Assembly (NCBI GenBank): GCA_964057225.1
Contig: OZ059894.1
Coordinates: 930,001-994,000 of the forward strand
DNA: 64,000 nt
From: Auanema rhodensis
Taxonomy: Eukaryota; Nematoda; Chromadorea; Rhabditida; Rhabditidae
Reading direction: 5' to 3'
Shown here piece by piece: positions 27,379 to 41,066 of the stretch. Within the stretch, counting starts at the first letter, position 1. Every line of letters starts with the position of its first letter. The translations under genes were made by a program, and so were the position numbers. The notes under the pieces were generated by a model. It did no database searches. It saw nothing but the letters and a program-made list of their open reading frames with translations, and was not told the DNA's origin.

Positions 27379-30300
27379 CCGCATCGAATGCACTATACTA
27401 CTTTGAGAAACGCTTAATATAAAAATTAGTTATGATCGTTTGAAAAATGATGCATTAGTGTATGTTGAGTTTCCATGTACACTCAACATTGCTTCCAAAA
27501 ACATTTTAACAAAAATTTTTTCGAAAAATTTCAAAATAATTTAGCAAAAAGTAGATGTTTTTAGATTCCTTTTTCTAACGCAAAGACGATGGACAATGTT
27601 ATTCAACGAAAAAATTAATTCTTCAGGGTGAAAATCGAGGATATAAGTGTGAACTTATATCAGTTGATATCTCGGTGCATTTTTAAGCTAGCGCAAATCT
27701 GATAACACAGATCGACGCAGCTTAAAAATCCGCATCGAATGCACTATACTACATTGAGAAACGCTTAATACAAAAATTAGTTATGATCGTTTGAAAAATG
27801 ATGCATTAGTGTATGTTGAGTTTCCATGTACACTCAACATTGCTTCCAAAAACATTTTGACAAAAATTTTTTCGAAAAATTTCAAAATAATTTAGCAAAA
27901 CGTAGATGTTTTTAGATTCCTTTTTTCAAGGCAAACACGATGGACAATGTTTTTCAACGAAAAAATTAGTTCTTCAGGGTGAAAATCGAGGATATAAGTG
28001 TGAACTTATATCAGTTGATATCTCGGTGCATTTTTAAGCTAGCGCAAATCTGATAACACAGATCGACGCAGCTTAAAAATCCGCATCGAATGCACTATAC
28101 TACTTTGAGAAACGCTTAATACAAAAATTAGTTATGATCGTTTGAAAAATGATGCATTAGTGTATGTTGAGTTTCCATGTACACTCAACATTGCTTCCAA
28201 AAACATTTTGACAAAAATTTTTTCGAAAAATTTCAAAATAATTTAGCAAAAAGTAGATGTTATAAGATTCCTTTTTTCAAGGCAAACACGATGGACATTG
28301 TTTTTCAACGAAAAAATTAGTTCTTCAGGGTGAAAATCGAGGATATAAGTGTGAACTTATATCAGTTGATATCTCGGTGCATTTTTAAGCTAGCGCAAAT
28401 CTGATAACACAGATCGACGCAGCTTAAAAATCCGCATCGAATGCACTATACTACTTTGAGAAACGCTTAATACAAAAATTAGTTATGATCGTTTGAAAAA
28501 TGATGCATTAGTGTATGTTGAGTTTCCATGTACACTCAACATTGCTTCCAAAAACATTTTGACAAAAATTTTTTCGAAAAATTTCAAAATAATTTAGCAA
28601 AAAGTAGATGTTATAAGATTCCTTCTTTCAAGGCAAACACGATGGACAATGTTTTTCAACGAAAAAATTAGTTCTTCAGGGTGAAAATCGAGGATATAAG
28701 TGTGAACTTATATCAGTTGATATCTCGGTGCATTTTTAAGCTAGCGCAAATCTGATAACACAGATCGACGCAGCTTAAAAATCCGCATCGAATGCACTAT
28801 ACTACTTTGAGAAACGCTTAATATAAAAATTAGTTATGATCGTTTGAAAAATGATGCATTAGTGTATGTTGAGTTTCCATGTACACTCAACATTGCTTCC
28901 AAAAACATTTTGACAAAAATTTTTTCGAAAAATTTCAAAATAATTTAGCAAAAAGTAGATGTTTTTAGATTCCTTTTTCTAACGCAAAGACGATGGACGA
29001 TGTTATTCAACGAAAAAATTAATTCTTCAGGGTGAAAATCGAGGATATAAGTGTGAACTTATATCAGTTGATATCTCGGTGCATTTTTAAGCTAGCGCAA
29101 ATCTGATAACACAGATCGATGCAGCTTAAAAATCCGCATCGAATGCACTATACTACTTTGAGAAACGCTTAATACAAAAATTAGTTATGATCGTTTGAAA
29201 AATGATGCATTAGTGTATGTTGAGTTTCCATGTACACTCAACATTGCTTCCAAAAACATTTTGACAAAAATTTTTTCGAAAAATTTCAAAATAATTTAGC
29301 AAAAAGTAGATGTTATAAGATTCCTTTTTTCAAGGCAAACACGATGGACAATGTTTTTCAACGAAAAAATTAGTTCTTCAGGGTGAAAATCGAGGATATA
29401 AGTGTGAACTTATATCAGTTGATATCTCGGTGCATTTTTAAGCTAGCGCAAATCTGATAACACAGATCGACGCAGCTTAAAAATCCGCATCGAATGCACT
29501 ATACTACTTTGAGAAACGCTTAATATAAAAATTAGTTATGATCGTTTGAAAAATGATGCATTAGTGTATGTTGAGTTTCCATGTACACTCAACATTGCTT
29601 CCAAAAACATTTTGACAAAAATTTTTTCGAAAAATTTCAAGATAATTTAGCAGAAAGTAGATGTTTTTAGATTCCTTTTTTCAAGGCAAACACGATGGAC
29701 AATGTTTTTCAACGAAAAAATTAGTTCTTCAGGGTGAAAATCGAGGATATATGTGTGAACTTATATCAGTTGATATCTCGGTGCATTTTTAAGCTAGCGC
29801 AAATCTGATAACACAGATCGACGCAGCTTAAAAATCCGCATCGAATGCACTATACTACTTTGAGAAACGCTTAATATAAAAATTAGTTATGATCGTTTGA
29901 AAAATGATGCATTAGTGTATGTTGAGTTTCCATGTACACTCAACATTGCTTCCAAAAACATTTTAACAAAAATTTTTTCGAAAAATTTCAAAATAATTTA
30001 GCAAAAAGTAGATGTTTTTAGATTCCTTTTTCTAACGCAAAGACGATGGACAATGTTATTCAACGAAAAAATTAATTCTTCAGGGTGAAAATCGAGGATA
30101 TAAGTGTGAACTTATATCAGTTGATATCTCGGTGCATTTTTAAGCTAGCGCAAATCTGATAACACAGATCGACGCAGCTTAAAAATCCGCATCGAATGCA
30201 CTATATTACAGTAAAAAATCTTCAATACAAAAATTAGTTATGATCGTTTGAAAAATGATGCATTAGTGTATGTTGAGTTTCCATGTACACTCAACATTGC

Positions 30301-30537
30301 TTCCAAAAACATTTTGACAAAAATTTTTTCGAAAAATTTCAAAATAATTTAGCAAAAAGTAGATGTTTTAAGATTCCTTTTTTCAAGGCAAACACGATGG
30401 ACAATGTTTTTCAACGAAAAAATTAGTTCTTCAGGGTGAAAATCGAGGATATAAGTGTGAACTTATATCAGTTGATATCTCGGTGCATTTTTAAGCTAGC
30501 GCAAATCTGATAACACAGATCGACGCAGCTTAAAAAT
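27379..30537. repeat. 9-monomer higher-order unit, first copy (copies 79-87)
   Basis: Class order is B3a, G4, D5t, D5a, B3g, D5a, B6-hybrid, B3a, A2. A private mark, ccttctttcaagg at about 28621, recurs exactly 3159 bp later, fixing the 9-monomer offset. Copy 85 (29485) has the B6 front (caagata, gcagaaag) on a tail with cacgatgg and ttagttc, and gatatatgt in dyad 3, so it differs from the intact B6 in the second copy. Confidence 0.87.
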
Positions 30538-33500
30538 CCGCATCGAATGCACTATACTACTTTGAGAAACGCTTAATATAAAAATTAGTTATGATCGTTT
30601 GAAAAATGATGCATTAGTGTATGTTGAGTTTCCATGTACACTCAACATTGCTTCCAAAAACATTTTAACAAAAATTTTTTCGAAAAATTTCAAAATAATT
30701 TAGCAAAAAGTAGATGTTTTTAGATTCCTTTTTCTAACGCAAAGACGATGGACAATGTTATTCAACGAAAAAATTAATTCTTCAGGGTGAAAATCGAGGA
30801 TATAAGTGTGAACTTATATCAGTTGATATCTCGGTGCATTTTTAAGCTAGCGCAAATCTGATAACACAGATCGACGCAGCTTAAAAATCCGCATCGAATG
30901 CACTATACTACATTGAGAAACGCTTAATACAAAAATTAGTTATGATCGTTTGAAAAATGATGCATTAGTGTATGTTGAGTTTCCATGTACACTCAACATT
31001 GCTTCCAAAAACATTTTGACAAAAATTTTTTCGAAAAATTTCAAAATAATTTAGCAAAACGTAGATGTTTTTAGATTCCTTTTTTCAAGGCAAACACGAT
31101 GGACAATGTTTTTCAACGAAAAAATTAGTTCTTCAGGGTGAAAATCGAGGATATAAGTGTGAACTTATATCAGTTGATATCTCGGTGCATTTTTAAGCTA
31201 GCGCAAATCTGATAACACAGATCGACGCAGCTTAAAAATCCGCATCGAATGCACTATACTACTTTGAGAAACGCTTAATACAAAAATTAGTTATGATCGT
31301 TTGAAAAATGATGCATTAGTGTATGTTGAGTTTCCATGTACACTCAACATTGCTTCCAAAAACATTTTGACAAAAATTTTTTCGAAAAATTTCAAAATAA
31401 TTTAGCAAAAAGTAGATGTTATAAGATTCCTTTTTTCAAGGCAAACACGATGGACATTGTTTTTCAACGAAAAAATTAGTTCTTCAGGGTGAAAATCGAG
31501 GATATAAGTGTGAACTTATATCAGTTGATATCTCGGTGCATTTTTAAGCTAGCGCAAATCTGATAACACAGATCGACGCAGCTTAAAAATCCGCATCGAA
31601 TGCACTATACTACTTTGAGAAACGCTTAATACAAAAATTAGTTATGATCGTTTGAAAAATGATGCATTAGTGTATGTTGAGTTTCCATGTACACTCAACA
31701 TTGCTTCCAAAAACATTTTGACAAAAATTTTTTCGAAAAATTTCAAAATAATTTAGCAAAAAGTAGATGTTATAAGATTCCTTCTTTCAAGGCAAACACG
31801 ATGGACAATGTTTTTCAACGAAAAAATTAGTTCTTCAGGGTGAAAATCGAGGATATAAGTGTGAACTTATATCAGTTGATATCTCGGTGCATTTTTAAGC
31901 TAGCGCAAATCTGATAACACAGATCGACGCAGCTTAAAAATCCGCATCGAATGCACTATACTACTTTGAGAAACGCTTAATATAAAAATTAGTTATGATC
32001 GTTTGAAAAATGATGCATTAGTGTATGTTGAGTTTCCATGTACACTCAATATTGCTTCCAAAAACATTTTGACAAAAATTTTTTCGAAAAATTTCAAAAT
32101 AATTTAGCAAAAAGTAGATGTTTTTAGATTCCTTTTTCTAACGCAAAGACGATGGACGATGTTATTCAACGAAAAAATTAATTCTTCAGGGTGAAAATCG
32201 AGGATGTAAGTGTGAACTTATATCAGTTGATATCTCGGTGCATTTTTAAGCTAGCGCAAATCTGATAACACAGATCGATGCAGCTTAAAAATCCGCATCG
32301 AATGCACTATACTACTTTGAGAAACGCTTAATACAAAAATTAGTTATGATCGTTTGAAAAATGATGCATTAGTGTATGTTGAGTTTCCATGTACACTCAA
32401 CATTGCTTCCAAAAACATTTTGACAAAAATTTTTTCGAAAAATTTCAAAATAATTTAGCAAAAAGTAGATGTTATAAGATTCCTTTTTTCAAGGCAAACA
32501 CGATGGACAATGTTTTTCAACGAAAAAATTAGTTCTTCAGGGTGAAAATCGAGGATATAAGTGTGAACTTATATCAGTTGATATCTCGGTGCATTTTTAA
32601 GCTAGCGCAAATCTGATAACACAGATCGACGCAGCTTAAAAATCCGCATCGAATGCACTATACTACTTTGAGAAACGCTTAATATAAAAATTAGTTATGA
32701 TCGTTTGAAAAATGATGCATTAGTGTATGTTGAGTTTCCATGTACACTCAACATTGCTTCCAAAAACATTTTGACAAAAATTTTTTCGAAAAATTTCAAG
32801 ATAATTTAGCAGAAAGTAGATGTTTTTAGATTCCTTTTTCTAACGCAAAGACGATGGACAATGTTATTCAACGAAAAAATTAATTCTTCAGGGTGAAAAT
32901 CGAGGATATAAGTGTGAACTTATATCAGTTGATATTTCGGTGCATTTTTAAGCTAGCGCAAATCTGATAACACAGATCGATGCAGCTTAAAAATCCGCAT
33001 CGAATGCACTATACTACTTTGAGAAACGCTTAATACAAAAATTAGTTATGATCGTTTGAAAAATGATGCATTAGTGTATGTTGAGTTTCCATGTACACTC
33101 AACATTGCTTCCAAAAACATTTTGACAAAAATTTTTTCAAAAAATTTCAAAATAATTTAGCAAAAAGTAGATGTTTTTAGATTCCTTTTTTCAAGGCAAA
33201 GACGATAGACAATGTTATTCAACGAAAAAATTAATTCTTCAGGGTGAAAATCGAGGATATAAGTGTGAACTTATATCAGTTGATATCTCGGTGCATTTTT
33301 AAGCTAGCGCAAATCTGATAACACAGATCGACGCAGCTTAAAAATCCGCATCGAATGCACTATATTACAGTAAAAAATCTTCAATACAAAAATTAGTTAT
33401 GATCGTTTGAAAAATGATGCATTAGTGTATGTTGAGTTTCCATGTACACTCAACATTGCTTCCAAAAACATTTTGACAAAAATTTTTTCGAAAAATTTCA

Positions 33501-33696
33501 AAATAATTTAGCAAAAAGTAGATGTTTTAAGATTCCTTTTTTCAAGGCAAACACGATGGACAATGTTTTTCAACGAAAAAATTAGTTCTTCAGGGTGAAA
33601 ATCGAGGATATAAGTGTGAACTTATATCAGTTGATATCTCGGTGCATTTTTAAGCTAGCGCAAATCTGATAACACAGATCGACGCAGCTTAAAAAT
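30538..33696. repeat. 9-monomer higher-order unit, second copy (copies 88-96)
   Basis: Class order is B3a, G4, D5t, D5a, B3g, D5a, B6, D1, A2. The first six monomers match the unit at 27379 with 3159-bp offset, including the private ccttctttcaagg near 31780. Private changes include actcaatat near 32050 and gatgtaag near 32204 in copy 92 (both in dyad arms) and gatatttcgg near 32935 in copy 94. Confidence 0.87.
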
Positions 33697-36600
33697 CCGC
33701 ATCGAATGCACTATACTACATTGAGAAACGCTTAATACAAAAATTAGTTATGATCGTTTGAAAAATGATGCATTAGTGTATGTTGAGTTTCCATGTACAC
33801 TCAACATTGCTTCCAAAAACATTTTGACAAAAATTTTTTCGAAAAATTTCAAAATAATTTAGCAAAAAGTAGATGTTTTTAGATTCCTTTTTCTAACGCA
33901 AAGACGATGGACGATGTTATTCAACGAAAAAATTAATTCTTCAGGGTGAAAATCGAGGATATAAGTGTGAACTTATATCAGTTGATATCTCGGTGCATTT
34001 TTAAGCTAGCGCAAATCTGATAACACAGATCGATGCAGCTTAAAAATCCGCATCGAATGCACTATACTACTTTGAGAAACGCTTAATACAAAAATTAGTT
34101 ATGATCGTTTGAAAAATGATGCATTAGTGTATGTTGAGTTTCCATGTACACTCAACATTGCTTCCAAAAACATTTTGACAAAAATTTTTTCAAAAAATTT
34201 CAAAATAATTTAGCAAAAAGTAGATGTTTTTAAATTCCTTTTTTCAAGGCAAAGACGATAGACAATGTTATTCAACGAAAAAATTAATTCTTCAGGGTGA
34301 AAATCGAGGATATAAGTGTGAACTTATATCAGTTGATATCTCGGTGCATTTTTAAGCTAGCGCAAATCTGATAACACAGATCGACGCAGCTTAAAAATCC
34401 GCATCGAATGCACTATACTACTTTGAAAAACGCTTAATACAAAAATTAGTTATGATCGTTTGAAAAATGATGCATTAGTGTATGTTGAGTTTCCATGTAC
34501 ACTCAACATTGCTTCCAAAAACATTTTGACAAAAATTTTTTCGAAAAATTTCAAAATAATTTAGCAAAAAGTAGATGTTTTAAGATTCCTTTTTTCAAGG
34601 CAAACACGATGGACAATGTTTTTCAACGAAAAAATTAGTTCTTCAGGGTGAAAATCGAGGATATAAGTGTGAACTTATATCAGTTGATATCTCGGTGCAT
34701 TTTTAAGCTAGCGCAAATCTGATAACACAGATCGACGCAGCTTAAAAATCCGCATCGAATGCACTATACTACTTTGAGAAACGCTTAATATAAAAATTAG
34801 TTATGATTGTTTGAAAAATGATGCATTAGTGTATGTTGAGTTTCCATGTACACTCAACATTGCTTCCAAAAACATTTTGACAAAAATTTTTTCGAAAAAT
34901 TTCAAAATAATTTAGCAAAAAGTAGATGTTTTTAGATTCCTTTTTCTAACGCAAAGACGATGGACAATGTTATTCAACGAAAAAATTAATTCTTCAGGGT
35001 GAAAATCGAGGATATAAGTGTGAACTTATATCAGTTGATATCTCGGTGCATTTTTAAGCTAGCGCAAATCTGATAACACAGATCGACGCAGCTTAAAAAT
35101 CCGCATCGAATTCACTAAACTACATTGAGAAACGCTTAATACAAAAATTAGTTATGATCGTTTGAAAAATGATGCATTAGTGTATGTTGAGTTTCCATGT
35201 ACACTCAACATTGCTTCCAAAAACATTTTGACAAAAATTTTTTCGAAAAATTTCAAAATAATTTAGCAAAACGTAGATGTTTTTAGATTCCTTTTTTCAA
35301 GGCAAACACGATGGACAATGTTTTTCAACGAAAAAATTAGTTCTTCAGGGTGAAAATCGAGGATATAAGTGTAAACTTATATCAGTTGATATCTCGGTGC
35401 ATTTTTAAGCTAGCGCAAATCTGATAACACAGATCGACGCAGCTTAAAAATCCGCATCGAATGCACTATACTACTTTGAGAAACGCTTAATACAAAAATT
35501 AGTTATGATCGTTTGAAAAATGATGCATTAGTGTATGTTGAGTTTCCATGTACACTCAACATTGCTTCCAAAAACATTTTGACAAAAATTTTTTCAAAAA
35601 ATTTCAAAATAATTTAGCAAAAAGTAGATGTTTTTAGATTCCTTTTTTCAAGGCAAAGACGATGGACAATGTTATTCAACGAAAAAATTAATTCTTCAGG
35701 GTGAAAATCGAGGATATAAGTGTGAACTTATATCAGTTGATATCTCGGTGCATTTTTAAGCTAGCGCAAATCTGATAACACAGATCGACGCAGCTTAAAA
35801 ATCCGCATCGAATGCACTATACTACATCGAGAAACGCTTAATACAAAAATTAGTTATGATCGTTTGAAAAATGATGCATTAGTGTATGTTGAGTTTCCAT
35901 GTACACTCAACATTGCTTCCAAAAACATTTTGACAAAAATTTTTTCGAAAAATTTCAAAATAATTTAGCAAAAAGTAGATGTTTTAAGATTCATTTTTTC
36001 AAGGCAAACACGATGGACAATGTTTTTCAACGAAAAAATTAGTTCTTCAGGGTGAAAATCGAGGATATAAGTGTGAACTTATATCAGTTGATATCTCGGT
36101 GCATTTTTAAGCTAGCGCAAATCTGATAACACAGATCGACGCAGCTTAAAAATCCGCATCGAATGCACTATACTACTTTGAGAAACGCTTAATATAAAAA
36201 TTAGTTATGATCGTTTGAAAAATGATGCATTAGTGTATGTTGAGTTTCCATGTACACTCAACATTGCTTCCAAAAACATTTTGACAAAAATTTTTTCGAA
36301 AAATTTCAAAATAATTTAGCAAAAAGTAGATGTTTTAAGATTCATTTTTTCAAGGCAAACACGATGGACAATGTTTTTCAACGAAAAAATTAGTTCTTCA
36401 GGGTGAAAATCGAGGATATAAGTGTGAACTTATATCAGTTGATATCTCGGTGCATTTTTAAGCTAGCGCAAATCTGATAACACAGATCGACGCAGCTTAA
36501 AAATCCGCATCGAATGCACTATACTACTTTGAAAAACGCTTAATACAAAAATTAGTTATGATCGTTTGAAAAATGATGCATTAGTGTATGTTGAGTTTCC

Positions 36601-38258
36601 ATGTACACTCAACATTGCTTCCAAAAACATTTTGACAAAAATTTTTTCAAAAAATTTCAAAATAATTTAGCAAAAAGTAGATGTTTTTAGATTCCTTTTT
36701 TCAAGGCAAAGACGATAGACAATGTTATTCAACGAAAAAATTAATTCTTCAGGGTGAAAATCGAGGATATAAGTGTGAACTTATATCAGTTGATATCTCG
36801 GTGCATTTTTAAGCTAGCGCAAATCTGATAACACAGATCGACGCAGCTTAAAAATCCGCATCGAATGCACTATATTACAGTAAAAAATCTTCAATACAAA
36901 AATTAGTTATGATCGTTTGAAAAATGATGCATTAGTGTATGTTGAGTTTCCATGTACACTCAACATTGCTTCCAAAAACATTTTGACAAAAATTTTTTCG
37001 AAAAATTTCAAGATAATTTAGCAGAAAGTAGATGTTTTTAGATTCCTTTTTCTAACGCAAAGACGATGGACAATGTTATTCAACGAAAAAATTAATTCTT
37101 CAGGGTGAAAATCGAGGATATAAGTGTGAACTTATATCAGTTGATATCTCGGTGCATTTTTAAGCTAGCGCAAATCTGATAACACAGATCGACGCAGCCT
37201 AAAAATCCGCATCGAATGCACTATACTACTTTGAGAAACGCTTAATATAAAAATTAGTTATGATCGTTTGAAAAATGATGCATTAGTGTATGTTGAGTTT
37301 CCATGTACACTCAACATTGCTTCCAAAAACATTTTGACAAAAATTTTTTCGAAAAATTTCAAGATAATTTAGCAGAAAGTAGATGTTTTTAGATTCCTTT
37401 TTCTAACGCAAAGACGATGGACAATGTTATTCAACGAAAAAATTAATTCTTCAGGGTGAAAATCGAGGATATAAGTGTGAACTTATATCAGTTGATATCT
37501 CGGTGCATTTTTAAGCTAGCGCAAATCTGATAACACAGATCGATGCAGCTTAAAAATCCGCATCGAATGCACTATACTACTTTGAGAAACGCTTAATACA
37601 AAAATTAGTTATGATCGTTTGAAAAATGATGCATTAGTGTATGTTGAGTTTCCATGTACACTCAACATTGCTTCCAAAAACATTTTGACAAAAATTTTTT
37701 CAAAAATTTCAAAATAATTTAGCAAAAAGTAGATGTTTTTAGATTCCTTTTTTCAAGGCAAAGACGATAGACAATGTTATTCAACGAAAAAATTAATTCT
37801 TCAGGGTGAAAATCGAGGATATAAGTGTGAACTTATATCAGTTGATATCTCGGTGCATTTTTAAGCTAGCGCAAATCTGATAACACAGATCGACGCAGCT
37901 TAAAAATCCGCATCGAATGCACTATATTACAGTAAAAAATCTTCAATACAAAAATTAGTTATGATCGTTTGAAAAATGATGCATTAGTGTATGTTGAGTT
38001 TCCATGTACACTCAACATTGCTTCCAAAAACATTTTGACAAAAATTTTTTCGAAAAATTTCAAAATAATTTAGCAAAAAGTAGATGTTTTAAGATTCCTT
38101 TTTTCAAGGCAAACACGATGGACAATGTTTTTCAACGAAAAAATTAGTTCTTCAGGGTGAAAATCGAGGATATAAGTGTGAACTTATATCAGTTGATATC
38201 TCGGTGCATTTTTAAGCTAGCGCAAATCTGATAACACAGATCGACGCAGCTTAAAAAT
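33697..38258. repeat. 13-monomer higher-order unit (copies 97-109)
   Basis: Class order is G3g, D8, E2, B3a, G4, D9, G2', B2', E1, A6, B6, D1, A2. The first eight monomers recur from 38259 at an offset of 4562 bp, which is 13 x 351 less the one base deleted in copy 108. Shared private marks are gaattcac at the start of the G4 monomer (EcoRI-type GAATTC at 35108 and 39670), gtgtaaac in dyad 3, and gattcattttttc in the 2' tails. Copy 100 has gattgtttg for gatcgtttg. Copy 106 has cagccta near 37200. Confidence 0.87.
37702..37706. other. 1-bp deletion in copy 108 (350-bp monomer)
   Basis: The A-run after ttttttc has five A where tail-1 copies have six, making this monomer 350 bp and shifting all later starts by one. 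It lies in the right arm of dyad 2. It is one of only two net length changes found in the window. Confidence 0.85.
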
Positions 38259-41066
38259 CCGCATCGAATGCACTATACTACATTGAGAAACGCTTAATAC
38301 AAAAATTAGTTATGATCGTTTGAAAAATGATGCATTAGTGTATGTTGAGTTTCCATGTACACTCAACATTGCTTCCAAAAACATTTTGACAAAAATTTTT
38401 TCGAAAAATTTCAAAATAATTTAGCAAAAAGTAGATGTTTTTAGATTCCTTTTTCTAACGCAAAGACGATGGACGATGTTATTCAACGAAAAAATTAATT
38501 CTTCAGGGTGAAAATCGAGGATATAAGTGTGAACTTATATCAGTTGATATCTCGGTGCATTTTTAAGCTAGCGCAAATCTGATAACACAGATCGATGCAG
38601 CTTAAAAATCCGCATCGAATGCACTATACTACTTTGAGAAACGCTTAATACAAAAATTAGTTATGATCGTTTGAAAAATGATGCATTAGTGTATGTTGAG
38701 TTTCCATGTACACTCAACATTGCTTCCAAAAACATTTTGACAAAAATTTTTTCAAAAAATTTCAAAATAATTTAGCAAAAAGTAGATGTTTTTAAATTCC
38801 TTTTTTCAAGGCAAAGACGATAGACAATGTTATTCAACGAAAAAATTAATTCTTCAGGGTGAAAATCGAGGATATAAGTGTGAACTTATATCAGTTGATA
38901 TCTCGGTGCATTTTTAAGCTAGCGCAAATCTGATAACACAGATCGACGCAGCTTAAAAATCCGCATCGAATGCACTATACTACTTTGAAAAACGCTTAAT
39001 ACAAAAATTAGTTATGATCGTTTGAAAAATGATGCATTAGTGTATGTTGAGTTTCCATGTACACTCAACATTGCTTCCAAAAACATTTTGACAAAAATTT
39101 TTTCGAAAAATTTCAAAATAATTTAGCAAAAAGTAGATGTTTTAAGATTCCTTTTTTCAAGGCAAACACGATGGACAATGTTTTTCAACGAAAAAATTAG
39201 TTCTTCAGGGTGAAAATCGAGGATATAAGTGTGAACTTATATCAGTTGATATCTCGGTGCATTTTTAAGCTAGCGCAAATCTGATAACACAGATCGACGC
39301 AGCTTAAAAATCCGCATCGAATGCACTATACTACTTTGAGAAACGCTTAATATAAAAATTAGTTATGATCGTTTGAAAAATGATGCATTAGTGTATGTTG
39401 AGTTTCCATGTACACTCAACATTGCTTCCAAAAACATTTTGACAAAAATTTTTTCGAAAAATTTCAAAATAATTTAGCAAAAAGTAGATGTTTTTAGATT
39501 CCTTTTTCTAACGCAAAGACGATGGACAATGTTATTCAACGAAAAAATTAATTCTTCAGGGTGAAAATCGAGGATATAAGTGTGAACTTATATCAGTTGA
39601 TATCTCGGTGCATTTTTAAGCTAGCGCAAATCTGATAACACAGATCGACGCAGCTTAAAAATCCGCATCGAATTCACTATACTACATTGAGAAACGCTTA
39701 ATACAAAAATTAGTTATGATCGTTTGAAAAATGATGCATTAGTGTATGTTGAGTTTCCATGTACACTCAACATTGCTTCCAAAAACATTTTGACAAAAAT
39801 TTTTTCGAAAAATTTCAAAATAATTTAGCAAAACGTAGATGTTTTTAGATTCCTTTTTTCAAGGCAAACACGATGGACAATGTTTTTCAACGAAAAAATT
39901 AGTTCTTCAGGGTGAAAATCGAGGATATAAGTGTAAACTTATATCAGTTGATATCTCGGTGCATTTTTAAGCTAGCGCAAATCTGATAACACAGATCGAC
40001 GCAGCTTAAAAATCCGCATCGAATGCACTATACTACTTTGAGAAACGCTTAATACAAAAATTAGTTATGATCGTTTGAAAAATGATGCATTAGTGTATGT
40101 TGAGTTTCCATGTACACTCAACATTGCTTCCAAAAACATTTTGACAAAAATTTTTTCAAAAAATTTCAAAATAATTTAGCAAAAAGTAGATGTTTTTAGA
40201 TTCCTTTTTTCAAGGCAAAGACGATGGACAATGTTATTCAACGAAAAAATTAATTCTTCAGGGTGAAAATCGAGGATATAAGTGTGAACTTATATCAGTT
40301 GATATCTCGGTGCATTTTTAAGCTAGCGCAAATCTGATAACACAGATCGACGCAGCTTAAAAATCCGCATCGAATGCACTATACTACATTGAGAAACGCT
40401 TAATACAAAAATTAGTTATGATCGTTTGAAAAATGATGCATTAGTGTATGTTGAGTTTCCATGTACACTCAACATTGCTTCCAAAAACATTTTGACAAAA
40501 ATTTTTTCGAAAAATTTCAAAATAATTTAGCAAAAAGTAGATGTTTTAAGATTCATTTTTTCAAGGCAAACACGATGGACAATGTTTTTCAACGAAAAAA
40601 TTAGTTCTTCAGGGTGAAAATCGAGGATATAAGTGTGAACTTATATCAGTTGATATCTCGGTGCATTTTTAAGCTAGCGCAAATCTGATAACACAGATCG
40701 ACGCAGCTTAAAAATCCGCATCGAATGCACTATACTACTTTGAGAAACGCTTAATATAAAAATTAGTTATGATCGTTTGAAAAATGATGCATTAGTGTAT
40801 GTTGAGTTTCCATGTACACTCAACATTGCTTCCAAAAACATTTTGACAAAAATTTTTTCGAAAAATTTCAAAATAATTTAGCAAAAAGTAGATGTTTTAA
40901 GATTCATTTTTTCAAGGCAAACACGATGGACAATGTTTTTCAACGAAAAAATTAGTTCTTCAGGGTGAAAATCGAGGATATAAGTGTGAACTTATATCAG
41001 TTGATATCTCGGTGCATTTTTAAGCTAGCGCAAATCTGATAACACAGATCGACGCAGCTTAAAAAT
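38259..41066. repeat. Partial second copy of the 13-monomer unit (copies 110-117)
   Basis: Class order is G3g, D8, E2, B3a, G4, D9, G2', B2', matching copies 97-104. It carries the same gaattcac and gtgtaaac marks in G4. After B2' the order departs: E1-A6 in the first copy is replaced by B2-B3a here, so the duplication boundary lies near 41067. Confidence 0.86.
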
